Notes: generated from the sequence alone by a model not told the origin. DNA of 44,468 nt from Listeria ilorinensis (GCF_913566895.1 NZ_CAJYCN010000020.1:1-44468); one strand, 5' to 3'. Shown: positions 1 to 8,745, counted from the first letter of the stretch. Program-made: numbers and translations.

Positions 1-174
1 TCATCCTTGAAGGTGACGAGTGGCACCCAGCACACCGCCACTTATGAACAAGCACAACCACTGCCTCGAACAGGCGATCAGAGTAACTTGTGGATCATCT
101 GGGTAGGGGTTGGACTCCTTGGCTTAGGCGTCCTATTGTGGACAGTTACTTCACGAAGACGTAAACATGTCTAA
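1..174 (+). CDS. LPXTG wall-anchored surface protein, C-terminal fragment
   Basis: This is the last 57 codons of a gene that begins outside the window. The reading frame is open from base 1. It carries LPRTG at codons 21-25, a hydrophobic segment of about 20 residues and a basic tail ending RRRKHV, which is the layout of a sortase A sorting signal. The product should be linked to peptidoglycan by sortase A. Nothing can be said about its ectodomain. A strong terminator follows the stop codon. Confidence 0.9.
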   Translation, partial: SSLKVTSGTQHTATYEQAQPLPRTGDQSNLWIIWVGVGLLGLGVLLWTVTSRRRKHV

Positions 175-194
175 ATATATCATAAAAAAGAAGT

Positions 195-227
195 GGGGAA
201 TGTTAATTAGACATTCCCTGCTTTTTT
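195..227 (+). terminator. Rho-independent terminator of the LPXTG gene
   Basis: The perfect 8-bp stem GGGAATGT/ACATTCCC has a 7-nt loop and is followed by a T-run. It lies 20 bases after the stop codon. Confidence 0.9.
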
Positions 228-772
228 ATTAATTCTAGGACTAATTTTTCGGTCAAATATAACATAAATTAGATAATGATGGAGAGGCGTTAAAAATAGA
301 TTTTCTGTAATACCATCCATCCATTCATTCAATGTGTATCTTATATACATCAGAAAATATATAGTTATGTTTAGAAGAAACAATAAGTGCTAGTCGATTT
401 TTTTCAACTAGCTAAAACATAAGAGTGGAAGAAAATATTCATATCATAAAGCCCAAAAAGAACTCACTTCACTTAATGACGGAAAATCCAACTTTTCTAA
501 ATGGGCAATTGAAACTCGTCTATAAAGTATGAGGTAAATAGAGATAAAATCAAGAGACGTATCCAGAGATAGTATGTATAAGAAGAAGTTTCTAAAACTC
601 AATCACTCTTTTGAAATAGGAAGGTCTCACATCTTTATTTGATGTTAATTTTATTGTTTTTATAATCGTTTTGTAATTAAAATCACATTATTGATTATGG
701 TTGTTGGGATAAACTGAAAGAAAAACATGTGTAAAGTTTCAAAAATAGGAGTTATAAAACTCGAATGAAGGT
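228..772. other. Gene-free AT-rich stretch
   Basis: About 545 bases carry no ORF with a convincing start on either strand. The only structure I see is an imperfect inverted repeat around 389-413 (GCTAGT and ACTAGC arms, T-rich loop), with no T-tail that would make it a clear terminator. The promoter of the following Crp-like gene must lie here, but I cannot assign its elements with confidence. The stretch could be remains of a lost gene or a long untranslated leader. Confidence 0.5.
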
Positions 773-776
773 ATGA
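765..776 (+). other. Three-codon mini-ORF overlapping the regulator start
   Basis: The only good Shine-Dalgarno (AGGAG, 747-751) precedes ATG 765, which opens the tiny frame M-K-V-stop. Its TGA (774-776) overlaps the ATG of the Crp-like gene at 773. Such an overlap could couple translation of the regulator to this mini-ORF. Chance is a real alternative because the frame is so short. Confidence 0.35.
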
Positions 777-1417
777 AAAAAGTGACTTATTTAGAGTATC
801 ATCAATTACTTAAGCAAGATCAATTTATCTATTCATGGATCATACAAAATTTGACGCTTGACTATCACGTAGTAGAAGCAGGAAGTTCTTTTCAATTAAA
901 TTGTAATGAAGTAATGATAATCAAAACAGGTCTCCTTATAGAACAAGACATGGGAGAAAAAGCAGGCATGAAGCGCCTTTTGGGAGATAAACGTATTCTT
1001 TTTACAATAAAAGGTGCTCTTTCATTCTATGCGTTAGAGACGACAACTTATGAGATTATTTCAGCTGAAACGTTTTTTGACGAGTTAGATGCGCATTATC
1101 TATTAGCTGATGTTCTTTTACAAGTAAATGAAGAACTTGAGAAAGACTTAGACCGTAAAATGAAATTACTTTCTCTGAATTCAGTAGGAAGAATTAAGAT
1201 GGTACTAGATTCGATTGTTGCTTACTATCAGTTAGATTATCTGGATAATCCTGCTTTCCCAAAATGGGTGAAAATCAATATGGTGGCCAGAGCAGCAAGG
1301 TGTTCCGTTTCTACAACATCCTATCTTCTAAATGAATTAGTAGAGAAAGGGATTATTGAAATAAAAAGCTCCCCATGGTTATTAAAACAGCCTTTGAGAA
1401 AAGATGATTTGAATTAG
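773..1417 (+). CDS. Crp/Fnr (PrfA-like) transcriptional regulator
   Basis: The 214-residue product has the size and layout of the Crp/Fnr family. A beta-roll sensor-like domain lies at about residues 30-110, followed by a long dimerisation helix and a winged helix-turn-helix around residues 165-200 (core ARCSVSTTSYLLNELVEKG). Listeria encodes many such PrfA-like proteins, often near surface-protein genes. Cyclic-AMP contact residues are not evident, so the ligand is unknown. The gene stands alone between a terminated LPXTG gene and a convergent permease. Its own start lacks a properly spaced Shine-Dalgarno. The targets may be the neighbouring surface-protein genes, but this is inference. Confidence 0.85.
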   Translation: MKKVTYLEYHQLLKQDQFIYSWIIQNLTLDYHVVEAGSSFQLNCNEVMIIKTGLLIEQDMGEKAGMKRLLGDKRILFTIKGALSFYALETTTYEIISAETFFDELDAHYLLADVLLQVNEELEKDLDRKMKLLSLNSVGRIKMVLDSIVAYYQLDYLDNPAFPKWVKINMVARAARCSVSTTSYLLNELVEKGIIEIKSSPWLLKQPLRKDDLN

Positions 1418-1542
1418 TATCATAAGAAGGACTAGATAAATGAAAGAATCCTATCTGGAAACTAGAATTCAAGCCAAGAGAAGGTAGAATGCAGTAAATC
1501 AGCATCACTAAAAAACGGAAAAATAGTATTAACTGACCTCAT

Positions 1543-1596
1543 AAAAAAACCCAACATAGTGAACTAGAATTTTTCTCTAGTGTCAACTATATTGGG
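1543..1596 (-). terminator. Terminator of the purine permease gene
   Basis: A long interrupted hairpin (CCCAA, ATAGT and ACTAGA arms matched by TCTAGT, ACTAT and TTGGG) is followed on the minus strand by a run of seven T. It lies about 80 bases beyond the permease stop codon. Confidence 0.85.
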
Positions 1597-1677
1597 AGCA
1601 TTTTATAAAGCTATTTTTCAAAATGAATCTATAAGATTCTTTTTTTTGTGTTAAAAAATATTATTTAATAACTCACT

Positions 1678-2973
1678 TTATACCACAAACATAAAATACA
1701 AAATAAACAAGACCATCATCCCATACATAATCGGATGAACTTCTTTATACCGACCTTTCAAACACATTGTCAGCGGATAGAAAATGAAGCCGATCGCAAT
1801 ACCAGTTGCGATGGAGAAAGTGAGCACCATCATCAGGATAACAAAGAACGCAGGAACAGCAACTTCAAATTTCGACCAGTCAATATGTGCGACATTGCCA
1901 ATCATCAAAATTCCTACAATCACAAGTGCTGGCGTTGTAACTGCACTCGTAATCACACCAAGAAGCGGTGAGAAGAAGAGTGATAGACCAAAGCAGATCG
2001 CCACAACAACAGCTGTCAAACCAGTTCGTCCGCCCACTGCAACACCAGCAGTTGATTCTACATAAGAAGTAGTTGTCGAAGTACCGAAAATCGCACCAAC
2101 AACGGTTGCGCAGGAGTCAGCAAAAAGTGAGCGCCCAGCACGCGGTACTTTATTATCTTTCACAAAACCAGCCTGATTAGCTACCGCCACAAGCGTGCCT
2201 GCTGTATCAAAGAAATCAATAAAGAAGAATGTCAGAATGACGATCAGCATCTGTGGTGTGAAAATATCCGGTAAATGGATAACTGCTTGGCCAAATGTAG
2301 GCGCAACACTCGGAACAGCTGAAACGATTTGTGTTGGAACCTCAATCAATCCAAAAAGCATCCCGCCAATCGCTGTGGTGGCTATGCCAAGGAAAATCGC
2401 ACCTTTTAAATTAAGTGTCATATAGATAACCGTGATCACAATACCAAAAACTGCCAATAGGACAGGGCCGGAATGGATATCTCCAAGTGCAACAATAGTT
2501 GATTCATTTGCCACAATGATACCGGCGTTTTTGAGACCTAGAAAAGCAATAAAGAAGCCGATGCCGGCACCCACTGCATATTTTAGTTCAGCTGGAATGG
2601 CGTTGATGACTTTTTCACGAATACCGGAAAGTGTTAAACAAATAAAAACAAGTCCTGAAACTAAAACGCCGGCAAGTGCAGTTTGCCAAGGAATTCCCCA
2701 TTGGGCGCAAACTGTATACGCAAAGAAGGCATTGAGTCCCATGCCGGGAGCTAGGCCGATCGGGTAATTCGCGATCAGTCCCATTAGCAGGGAGCCAACC
2801 ACTGCTGCCAGTACGGTAGCGACGAAAACAGATTTTAGATCCATGCCAGTCGTGTGGAGCATCGTCGGATTGACGAACAGCACGTAAGCCATTGACAAGA
2901 AGGTTGTCATCCCGGCTAGAATTTCTGTTTTGACAGTTGTGTGATTCTCGCTGAGTTTGAAAAATTTGTCCAT
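1678..2973 (-). CDS. Guanine/hypoxanthine-type purine permease (AzgA/PbuG family)
   Basis: This 431-residue, strongly hydrophobic protein with about 12 membrane segments belongs to the NCS2 AzgA-like purine permeases. Family-typical stretches include FLSMAYVLFVNP near the N terminus, GLAPGMGLNAFFAYTV and the FFFIDFFDTAGTLV segment. It imports purine bases across the cytoplasmic membrane. The start at 2973 is chosen because GGAGGCT lies 7 bases upstream on the minus strand. An upstream ATG in frame (3009) lies beyond that site and has no ribosome-binding site of its own. A purine riboswitch in the leader fixes the substrate class: the C in its specificity position suggests guanine or hypoxanthine control. 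An L. monocytogenes counterpart next to a family-1 glycosidase gene is what I recall (lmo0573). Confidence 0.93.
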   Translation of the reverse strand: MDKFFKLSENHTTVKTEILAGMTTFLSMAYVLFVNPTMLHTTGMDLKSVFVATVLAAVVGSLLMGLIANYPIGLAPGMGLNAFFAYTVCAQWGIPWQTALAGVLVSGLVFICLTLSGIREKVINAIPAELKYAVGAGIGFFIAFLGLKNAGIIVANESTIVALGDIHSGPVLLAVFGIVITVIYMTLNLKGAIFLGIATTAIGGMLFGLIEVPTQIVSAVPSVAPTFGQAVIHLPDIFTPQMLIVILTFFFIDFFDTAGTLVAVANQAGFVKDNKVPRAGRSLFADSCATVVGAIFGTSTTTSYVESTAGVAVGGRTGLTAVVVAICFGLSLFFSPLLGVITSAVTTPALVIVGILMIGNVAHIDWSKFEVAVPAFFVILMMVLTFSIATGIAIGFIFYPLTMCLKGRYKEVHPIMYGMMVLFILYFMFVV

Positions 2974-3025
2974 TAAAAAAAGCCTCCTATAGATTGTGTA
3001 GTCGCACAATTAGGTGAGCTTACGT

Positions 3026-3058
3026 AAAAAAAGGAAGCGCCAAACAGAGTCCTTTCCT
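3026..3058 (-). terminator. Riboswitch-controlled terminator
   Basis: On the minus strand the arms AGGAAAG and CTTCCT pair with one bulged A and are followed by seven T. The overlapping alternative hairpin CAGAG/CTCTG just upstream could take part in switching. Lying between the aptamer and the gene, it is the likely off-state of a transcription-attenuating riboswitch. Confidence 0.75.
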
Positions 3059-3090
3059 CTGAAAAGACAATCTCCCTATTTATTCGTTGC

Positions 3091-3160
3091 GCTCGTAGCC
3101 AGGCAATTTACGGTTGCCAGGTAGAAACGTCCAGACCCTATTTCTGAACATATACGACCA
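3091..3160 (-). promoter_or_regulatory. Purine (guanine-type) riboswitch aptamer
   Basis: Read on the minus strand, the leader has the class hallmarks: a P1 helix from TCGTA with TACGA, the P2 hairpin TTCAGA/TCTGGA, the joining strand GTTTCTACC, the P3 hairpin GGCAA/TTGCC with a CCGTAAA loop, and the closing GGCTACGAG. The base that sets specificity (C in GCTACG, where adenine types have U) indicates the guanine/hypoxanthine class. Ligand binding should favour the downstream terminator and shut off the permease gene. Confidence 0.93.
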
Positions 3161-3232
3161 ATATACTGATTGTAGCTGAAATTGAACAATCACGCAAGAT
3201 AAAATTTAATATACAGACTTTTATTAAATTAG

Positions 3233-3261
3233 TTTATACTTTTGATGAATTCGTGTATAAT
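3233..3261 (+). promoter_or_regulatory. Promoter of the phospho-beta-glucosidase gene
   Basis: A perfect TATAAT at 3256-3261 lies 17 bases after TTTATA at 3233-3238. The surrounding AT-rich repeats (ATTAAATT, TTTATA) could hold the GntR operator, but I cannot point to a clean palindrome. Confidence 0.65.
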
Positions 3262-3297
3262 GTAGTCATCAATAAGTCTATTTTTGGAGGGAAAACA

Positions 3298-4686
3298 ATG
3301 AACTATCAATTTCCGGAAAATTTCTTTTGGGGAAGTGCGGCATCTGGTCCGCAAACTGAAGGGGCTGCTAATGTCGATGGACGCAAGCCGAGCATTTGGG
3401 ATCACTGGTTTGAAATCGAACCCGGTCGTTTCTTTAACGGTGTAGGGCCGGCTAATACGTCCAATTTTTATTATCAATATAAAGAAGATATTGCTTTAAT
3501 GAAAGAAACGGGTCATAATTCATTCCGTACATCCATCCAGTGGTCGCGTCTTATCCCTGATGGCATCGGAGAAGTGAATCCGAAAGCTGTAGATTTTTAT
3601 AATCGTGTGATTGATGAAATGATCGCTCAAGGTGTAGAGCCATTTATGAATTTGTATCATTTTGATATGCCAATGTCCATGCAGGAAAAAGGCGGTTTTG
3701 AATCGCGAGAAGTCATTGATGCCTACACGACTTTTGCCGAAACATGCTTTAAGCTATTTGGGGATCGTGTCAAATATTGGTTTACATTTAATGAGCCGAT
3801 TGTACCTGTGGAAGCTGGTTACTTATATGATATGCATTATCCGAATGTTGTGGACTTCAAGCGAGCTGTCCAAGTAGCCTTTGGTACGACGCTGGCTCAT
3901 GCGCAGGCTGTGAAAGCTTATCATGCGCTTAACTTGGATGGCAAGATCGGGATTATTCTCAATCTGACACCATCTTATCCACGTAGCCAGAATCCTGCTG
4001 ATGTAAAAGCAGCCCATATTGCTGACTTGTTCTTTAATCGTTCATTCCTTGATCCGGTAACAAAAGGCGAGTTTCCTGCTGACTTGGTGGAAATTTTGCG
4101 CGAACGTGATTTCCTGCCAGAATATGAAACAAGCGATCTAGAAACGATCAAGAATAATATTATCGATCTACTTGGTGTCAACTATTATCAACCACGTCGT
4201 GTGAAAGCGAAAGAATATATGCCTCATCCAGATGCACCATTTATGCCGGAACATCTTTTTGATAACTATGAAATGCCAAACCGTAAAATGAATCCTTACC
4301 GCGGTTGGGAAATCTATGAAAAAGCAATCTATGATATTGCAATCAATATTCGTGACAACTATGGCAACATGCCGTTCTTTATTTCTGAAAATGGAATGGG
4401 TGTAGAAGGTGAAGACCGTTATCGCGGTGAAGATGGTGTGATCCACGATACGTATCGGATCGATTTTATCAAGAGCCATTTGAAGTGGTTGCATAAAGCG
4501 ATCGATGAAGGGGCTAATTGTCAAGGCTATCATCTGTGGACATTCATGGACTGCTGGAGCTGGGCGAATGCTTATAAGAATCGCTATGGTCTTGTCGAAG
4601 TGAATCTAGATGATCACTTTAAACGGACAGTGAAAGCTTCAGGTCGCTGGTACAAAGAACTTGCTGAAAATAATGGATTTCAGTAA
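3298..4686 (+). CDS. Glycoside hydrolase family 1, probable 6-phospho-beta-glucosidase
   Basis: The 462-residue protein shows the whole family-1 layout. It has the N-terminal signature FFWGSAASGPQTEGA, the acid/base glutamate in TFNEP, and the nucleophile glutamate in ISENGMG. The enzyme cleaves beta-glucosides in the cytoplasm. The phosphorylated form delivered by a PTS is the usual substrate in Listeria, but no PTS gene is present here, so the phospho-specificity is inferred. The start is set by GGAGG 7 bases before ATG 3298. A GntR regulator follows after 55 bases and probably controls the pair. The counterpart I recall in L. monocytogenes is lmo0574. Confidence 0.93.
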   Translation: MNYQFPENFFWGSAASGPQTEGAANVDGRKPSIWDHWFEIEPGRFFNGVGPANTSNFYYQYKEDIALMKETGHNSFRTSIQWSRLIPDGIGEVNPKAVDFYNRVIDEMIAQGVEPFMNLYHFDMPMSMQEKGGFESREVIDAYTTFAETCFKLFGDRVKYWFTFNEPIVPVEAGYLYDMHYPNVVDFKRAVQVAFGTTLAHAQAVKAYHALNLDGKIGIILNLTPSYPRSQNPADVKAAHIADLFFNRSFLDPVTKGEFPADLVEILRERDFLPEYETSDLETIKNNIIDLLGVNYYQPRRVKAKEYMPHPDAPFMPEHLFDNYEMPNRKMNPYRGWEIYEKAIYDIAINIRDNYGNMPFFISENGMGVEGEDRYRGEDGVIHDTYRIDFIKSHLKWLHKAIDEGANCQGYHLWTFMDCWSWANAYKNRYGLVEVNLDDHFKRTVKASGRWYKELAENNGFQ

Positions 4687-4741
4687 GCATAAAAATGTGC
4701 TAAAATGAGAGTAATAATTTGATTAAAGAGGGGTGAAGACC

Positions 4742-5470
4742 GTGGCGCAAAACCAAACAAAATACAGCTTTATCGCGGAGGAAATCCGAAAACGAATCAT
4801 GCATCATGAATATCCTTTAGATAAGCCGATTCCAGATGAAATGACGCTATCCAAAGAATTCGACTGTAGCCGAATGACAATGAAAAAGGCGCTTGAGGTC
4901 TTGGTTCTGGAAGGATTGTTGTATCGCAAACGGGGCCACGGGACTTTTATCATCAAATCTGCACTGGATCGGGATAAACTCCAGATCCATAATCAGGAAG
5001 TAAATGGCTTCACAAAACTAGTTGATGGAAAGAATGTCAAAAGCCGTGTCATCAGTTTCCAAGTAGTTTTTCCAGATGAAGCTATTGCTGAGCGCCTGAA
5101 TATTGAAAAAGAGACTCCCGTGTATGATATTCTGCGGGTGCGGATGGTCGGCAAAGAACCCTATGTACTGGAGCATACTTATATGCCGGTCAATGTCATT
5201 CCTGGTGTGACACAGCACGTGCTGGAAGGATCCGTTTATCAGTATATTCAAGATGAATTGGGGCTCAAAATTGCCAGTTCTTACAAGCAGATCCGAGCAG
5301 ACAAGCCGTCTAAGCTCGATCGAGAATATCTGGATTGCAGTGAGACTGATCCGGTCATGGAAGTCGAGCAGACTGTGTATCTAAACAATGGTGTAGCTTT
5401 TGAATATTCTCTATCGCGCCACCGTTATGATAAATTTGTATTTACAACGGTAAATATTGCACGAAGATAA
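4742..5470 (+). CDS. GntR/HutC-family transcriptional regulator with UTRA domain
   Basis: The product has 242 residues: an N-terminal winged helix (about 8-75, with LSKEFDCSRMTMKKALEVL as the recognition region) and a C-terminal UTRA ligand domain (about 95-238). Relatives such as TreR and BglR-type repressors bind a sugar phosphate and control the neighbouring glycosidase gene, which fits the gene just upstream. The GTG at 4742 is chosen because GAGGGG lies about 9 bases upstream. An in-frame GTG at 4733 would overlap that site. An extended -10 (TGCTAAAAT) in the short gap could give the regulator its own promoter. Confidence 0.9.
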   Translation: MAQNQTKYSFIAEEIRKRIMHHEYPLDKPIPDEMTLSKEFDCSRMTMKKALEVLVLEGLLYRKRGHGTFIIKSALDRDKLQIHNQEVNGFTKLVDGKNVKSRVISFQVVFPDEAIAERLNIEKETPVYDILRVRMVGKEPYVLEHTYMPVNVIPGVTQHVLEGSVYQYIQDELGLKIASSYKQIRADKPSKLDREYLDCSETDPVMEVEQTVYLNNGVAFEYSLSRHRYDKFVFTTVNIARR

Positions 5471-5483
5471 TGTTTATAAAATG

Positions 5484-5531
5484 AACAACAGGAACTGAAA
5501 GGATAAGTCTGTCAGTTCCTGTTGTTTTTTT
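5484..5531 (+). terminator. Terminator after the GntR gene
   Basis: A perfect 15-bp stem (AACAACAGGAACTGA with its complement) is followed by seven T. Confidence 0.95.
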
Positions 5532-5572
5532 GAATAATTTAAATTGCTTACTGAATAGATTCGTTTTTTAGA

Positions 5573-5634
5573 CATATATTAATATGAAATTAGTGTCATA
5601 TAGGACTTTATATGGTTTTCGAAGGATATATAAT
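5573..5634 (+). promoter_or_regulatory. Promoter region with two palindromes upstream of the LPXTG gene
   Basis: TATAAT lies at 5629-5634. Upstream there are two inverted repeats: CATAT-ATTA-ATATG (5573-5586, 14 bp) and CATATA-GGACTT-TATATG (5597-5614), the second overlapping the expected -35 position. They could be operators for a Crp/PrfA-like regulator. AT-rich sequence makes chance palindromes likely, so the claim is weak. Confidence 0.4.
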
Positions 5635-5656
5635 TTAATTATCTAAAGGAGGGCAT

Positions 5657-7459
5657 ATGAATAAAAAAATTATCTTATTAGCTACTTTCGTGTTATTGCT
5701 CACAAATTTACTTCCGGTTACGCAGGTTGTTTATGCATCAGGTTCGTGGTTATATGAAACTATGGATGAAAATCAAATATTTGTCAATGATATCGTTACT
5801 TCTTATAACAAGGAACACGGAACGAAATTAACCGAACAAGATTTTACTCAGGAAACCTTGAATCAGCTACACAATTTAACTATTTCAATTAATAGTTCAT
5901 TACCAGATAAATTTCAACTGATGCCGAATCTAACAACTATTTACGCTGCTGCAACAGGTATCACAACGATTCCGAATTCAATCGGGACATTGCAATACTT
6001 GAAGGAACTAAATTGGAACCAAAACGGTTTAACAGAATTTCCCACAATCGTTCTGGGTCTGCCTCAATTGGAAGAGTTGTACATCAATGGAGGCACGATT
6101 GATTCGATTCCGGCTGAGATCTCCCAGTTGATGGACACATTGACATCTTTTGATATAAGATTTAATCAGCTTGTTACATTGCCAGAAGAGTTGTTCGAGG
6201 GTCAGCACCTACTTTCACTGATTACAACAAATAATCAGATCGTATCAGATGTTCCAAGTTCGTATCTGGATAGCTACAATGAAGGGAACAACTTATTAGA
6301 GCATGCCCCGACAAGCCATCAAACGCAAGATCAGCTAGTTTATAAAGGGGGCACTTTGAGGGTCAGTGTCGGAACTGATTTTAGCCAATTGGTCCCTGAC
6401 AAGAGTGATTTAGGTTTAAGATCGGGTAGAACTTTATTTGCAGGACATCAGTTTGAATACTATGATGATGGAAAAGATGCTCATATTGTAGATGGTGTAG
6501 CAACTACACCAGGTAAGGCAGAGATTTATATTAAAAGTTCTTTTTCAACCACGACCAATTCGTATGCAAAAGTAAAAATTCCCGTTATCATTGAAGAAAT
6601 GACGGAAGGTCAAGTAACTGTTAATTATTTAGATGAAAATGGTACTAAAATTGCGGATAGTGATGTTTTGACTGGAACAATTGGAGATAATTATTCCACA
6701 ACTGCAAAAAATATTGAGGGTTATGAATTAAGTGAAACACCAAGTAATGCAACAGGTAAGTATACAATTGCTCCAATTACAGTTAATTATTCATACAAAA
6801 AGACAGAACCAGTTGCCCAAACAGGCTCGGTTACTGTTCAATACTTGGATGAAGAAGGTCAAATGTTAGCACCAAATGAAACATTGACTGGTGAAATTGG
6901 AACCTCTTATGAAACGACTGCCAAAACAATCAATGGCTATCAGTTGGAAGAGCTCCCAGTCAATGCAACGGGTGAATATACAGTTAATCCGCAAATGGTA
7001 ACATATGTCTACAAAAAAGAAATCACCCCTATTTTGAGTGGTACAGTTACGGTTAAGTATCAGGATGAAGAGGGCAATAGACTCTTACCAGATGAGATTT
7101 TGACAGGAGAAACAGGTACTGCCTATCAGACTTTTGCTAAAACAATTGATGGTTATACACTGATACAACAACCTGCTAATGCAACAGGCATATTCAATGA
7201 TCAGAATCAAAATGTATTTTATGTATACCAAAAAAATGAGCAAGATACAGATATTCCGATTTCTCCAAGCGATGTCACACCTATCACTAGTCAACCAACA
7301 GTCGAGATTGCAACGAATCAAGAGAAATCAGCTTCTGACACACTGTCAAGTTTAGTGCTACCTAAAACAGGTGATCAAAATAAACCACAATGGCTTTTAG
7401 GATTGACATTGATCAGTGGTGCAGGGGCACTGTTGTGGATGAAAGGAAAGAGAAAATAA
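5657..7459 (+). CDS. LRR and MucBP surface protein with LPXTG anchor
   Basis: The 600-residue protein starts with a signal peptide (about 28 residues, ending near VVYA). An internalin-like leucine-rich repeat region follows at about 70-215, with short repeats such as LPQLEELYINGG. An unassigned beta-rich part precedes three MucBP repeats at about 318-385, 389-455 and 461-525. A Ser/Thr-rich spacer then leads to LPKTG (about 567), a hydrophobic stretch and KGKRK. Sortase should attach it to the wall, where the LRR and MucBP modules would bind host or mucin ligands; the ligand is not predictable. A strong GGAGG precedes the ATG. A wall-protein gene at this position (lmo0576) is what I recall for L. 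monocytogenes, so the slot may be conserved while the protein differs. Confidence 0.92.
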   Translation: MNKKIILLATFVLLLTNLLPVTQVVYASGSWLYETMDENQIFVNDIVTSYNKEHGTKLTEQDFTQETLNQLHNLTISINSSLPDKFQLMPNLTTIYAAATGITTIPNSIGTLQYLKELNWNQNGLTEFPTIVLGLPQLEELYINGGTIDSIPAEISQLMDTLTSFDIRFNQLVTLPEELFEGQHLLSLITTNNQIVSDVPSSYLDSYNEGNNLLEHAPTSHQTQDQLVYKGGTLRVSVGTDFSQLVPDKSDLGLRSGRTLFAGHQFEYYDDGKDAHIVDGVATTPGKAEIYIKSSFSTTTNSYAKVKIPVIIEEMTEGQVTVNYLDENGTKIADSDVLTGTIGDNYSTTAKNIEGYELSETPSNATGKYTIAPITVNYSYKKTEPVAQTGSVTVQYLDEEGQMLAPNETLTGEIGTSYETTAKTINGYQLEELPVNATGEYTVNPQMVTYVYKKEITPILSGTVTVKYQDEEGNRLLPDEILTGETGTAYQTFAKTIDGYTLIQQPANATGIFNDQNQNVFYVYQKNEQDTDIPISPSDVTPITSQPTVEIATNQEKSASDTLSSLVLPKTGDQNKPQWLLGLTLISGAGALLWMKGKRK

Positions 7460-7535
7460 AACAGGCAAGGAATTTTCGTGACATCTTCCGGTTATGTGAG
7501 TGGAAGATGTTGCAAAAGTTCCTGCCTGTTTTTTT
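7457..7535. terminator. Bidirectional terminator between convergent genes
   Basis: A long imperfect hairpin (outer arms AACAGGCA/TGCCTGTT region, inner arms CATCTTCC/GGAAGATG) has T-runs on both strands. It serves the LPXTG gene and the minus-strand exporter pair. Confidence 0.9.
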
Positions 7536-7983
7536 AAAAGCGTTCTTTGTGTTCGCGAAAGCGGCGAATGCTGTGATTGAACACTTCAGAGAGCATCAAA
7601 CCGCCAGCAATTGCCCCTGCGACCATAGCAACTTGTACAGAGAATGCAATCGCAGTATTATACTCACCTAAAACGAAATTACGGACTGCCTGATAAGCCA
7701 GTCCACCAGGAACAAGTGGAACGATTCCTGGTACATTAAAGATCGTGATCGGCATTTTCTTATATTTTGAAAAAAAGTAACTAGCCACTGCAACCATGAA
7801 GGCACCAGCTAAAGTTGACATCACATTGCCGGCTCCAAGTAGCGATAGCACCCAGAACACCATCCAGCCGAATGTTCCTGTTAAACCGCAGGCATTGAGA
7901 GATCGTTTTGGCACATTGGTCAGGATTGCAAAGGTGACAGTTGCCAGATAGCTAAAAATGATTTGAATGAAAATAGTCCACAT
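7534..7983 (-). CDS. Threonine/serine exporter, small membrane subunit (YjjB/ThrE C-terminal type)
   Basis: This 149-residue protein has about four to five membrane segments and the family stretch FNVPGIVPLVPGGLAYQAVR. It corresponds to the C-terminal half of ThrE and to YjjB (DUF3815), which works with a YjjP-type partner. The partner gene lies just upstream, with 12 bases between its stop and this start. ATG 7983 is chosen because GGAGGG, which overlaps the partner's stop codon, is spaced 7 bases from it. Two in-frame TTG codons further upstream would be too close. Translation is probably coupled. The substrate may be threonine, serine or another small acid; this is inferred from the family. 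Confidence 0.88.
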   Translation of the reverse strand: MWTIFIQIIFSYLATVTFAILTNVPKRSLNACGLTGTFGWMVFWVLSLLGAGNVMSTLAGAFMVAVASYFFSKYKKMPITIFNVPGIVPLVPGGLAYQAVRNFVLGEYNTAIAFSVQVAMVAGAIAGGLMLSEVFNHSIRRFREHKERF

Positions 7984-7995
7984 CAACAATCCCTC

Positions 7996-8745
7996 CTACA
8001 TGAATAATCGAAAGACAACTGCAATCCCGATGCCGATTGCACAGGATGTAAGAAGTGCCTCCGTGCCGCGTGCCATTCCGCTGAGCAGGTGTCCAGCCAG
8101 CAAGTCGCGAACCGCATTGGTGATGGGAACCCCGGGAACGAGTGGCATCACACTGCCAATTACGATTTTATCCAGATTCATACCTAGATGCGTATATAAT
8201 GCGAGAAAAGCCAGGAGGCCAATGGCAAATGAAGCCAAAAATTCGGCTAGAAATTTTACTTTCAGCCAGATGGATCCATAATAGAAAATAATAAAACCAA
8301 TAGCCCCGATGACACAAGTAACAGGGAAATCTTGCCAACTGCCACCAAAAATAATCATCAATGTCCCACTGACGATAGCCGCTGCCAGTATTTGTAGCCA
8401 CATTGGAAAAAATTTTACTTCTTGATCCAGATCTCTTAGCCGGTCATGCAGCTCAATTAGTGTCAGTTTATGATCAGCAAAGTCCCGAGAAAGGTCATTG
8501 ACGAGAGAGACTTTCTCCAAATTGATTGTACGGGTAGGAATCTGCTTCAGTTGGATATTCTGTTCCCCTTCAATCGACATAAAAATACCAGTCGGTGTCA
8601 CAAAACTGATGCCTTTTTTATTAGAAGCATTATCTGCGATCCGGTTCATCGTATCTTCTACGCGGTACATTTCAGCACCACTTTCCATCATGATTTTGCC
8701 AGCCGTCAAACAAGTTTCAAGCAGATAATCCTTTTCTTTCGACAA
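7996..8745 (-). CDS. Threonine/serine exporter, large subunit (YjjP/ThrE N-terminal type)
   Basis: The 249-residue protein has a soluble N-terminal part (about 1-110, with the family stretch GKIMMESGAEMYRVEDTM) followed by about five membrane segments, including IGSVMPLVPGVPITNAVRD. This is the DUF1212 half of the ThrE fold. With the downstream small subunit it should form an amino-acid exporter in the cytoplasmic membrane. The start is a TTG codon at 8745 with GGGGGAGA five bases upstream. No regulatory element is obvious. Confidence 0.88.
   Translation of the reverse strand: MSKEKDYLLETCLTAGKIMMESGAEMYRVEDTMNRIADNASNKKGISFVTPTGIFMSIEGEQNIQLKQIPTRTINLEKVSLVNDLSRDFADHKLTLIELHDRLRDLDQEVKFFPMWLQILAAAIVSGTLMIIFGGSWQDFPVTCVIGAIGFIIFYYGSIWLKVKFLAEFLASFAIGLLAFLALYTHLGMNLDKIVIGSVMPLVPGVPITNAVRDLLAGHLLSGMARGTEALLTSCAIGIGIAVVFRLFM

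Noticed and set aside
389-413. GCTAGT/ACTAGC hairpin in the first gap
   Set aside because: It has no T-tail after the stem and no gene just upstream, so I do not call it a terminator.
1735-2767. Several plus-strand ORFs of 76-111 codons within the permease gene
   Set aside because: They lie antisense to a clear, full-length membrane protein gene, have no ribosome-binding sites and show no domain features.
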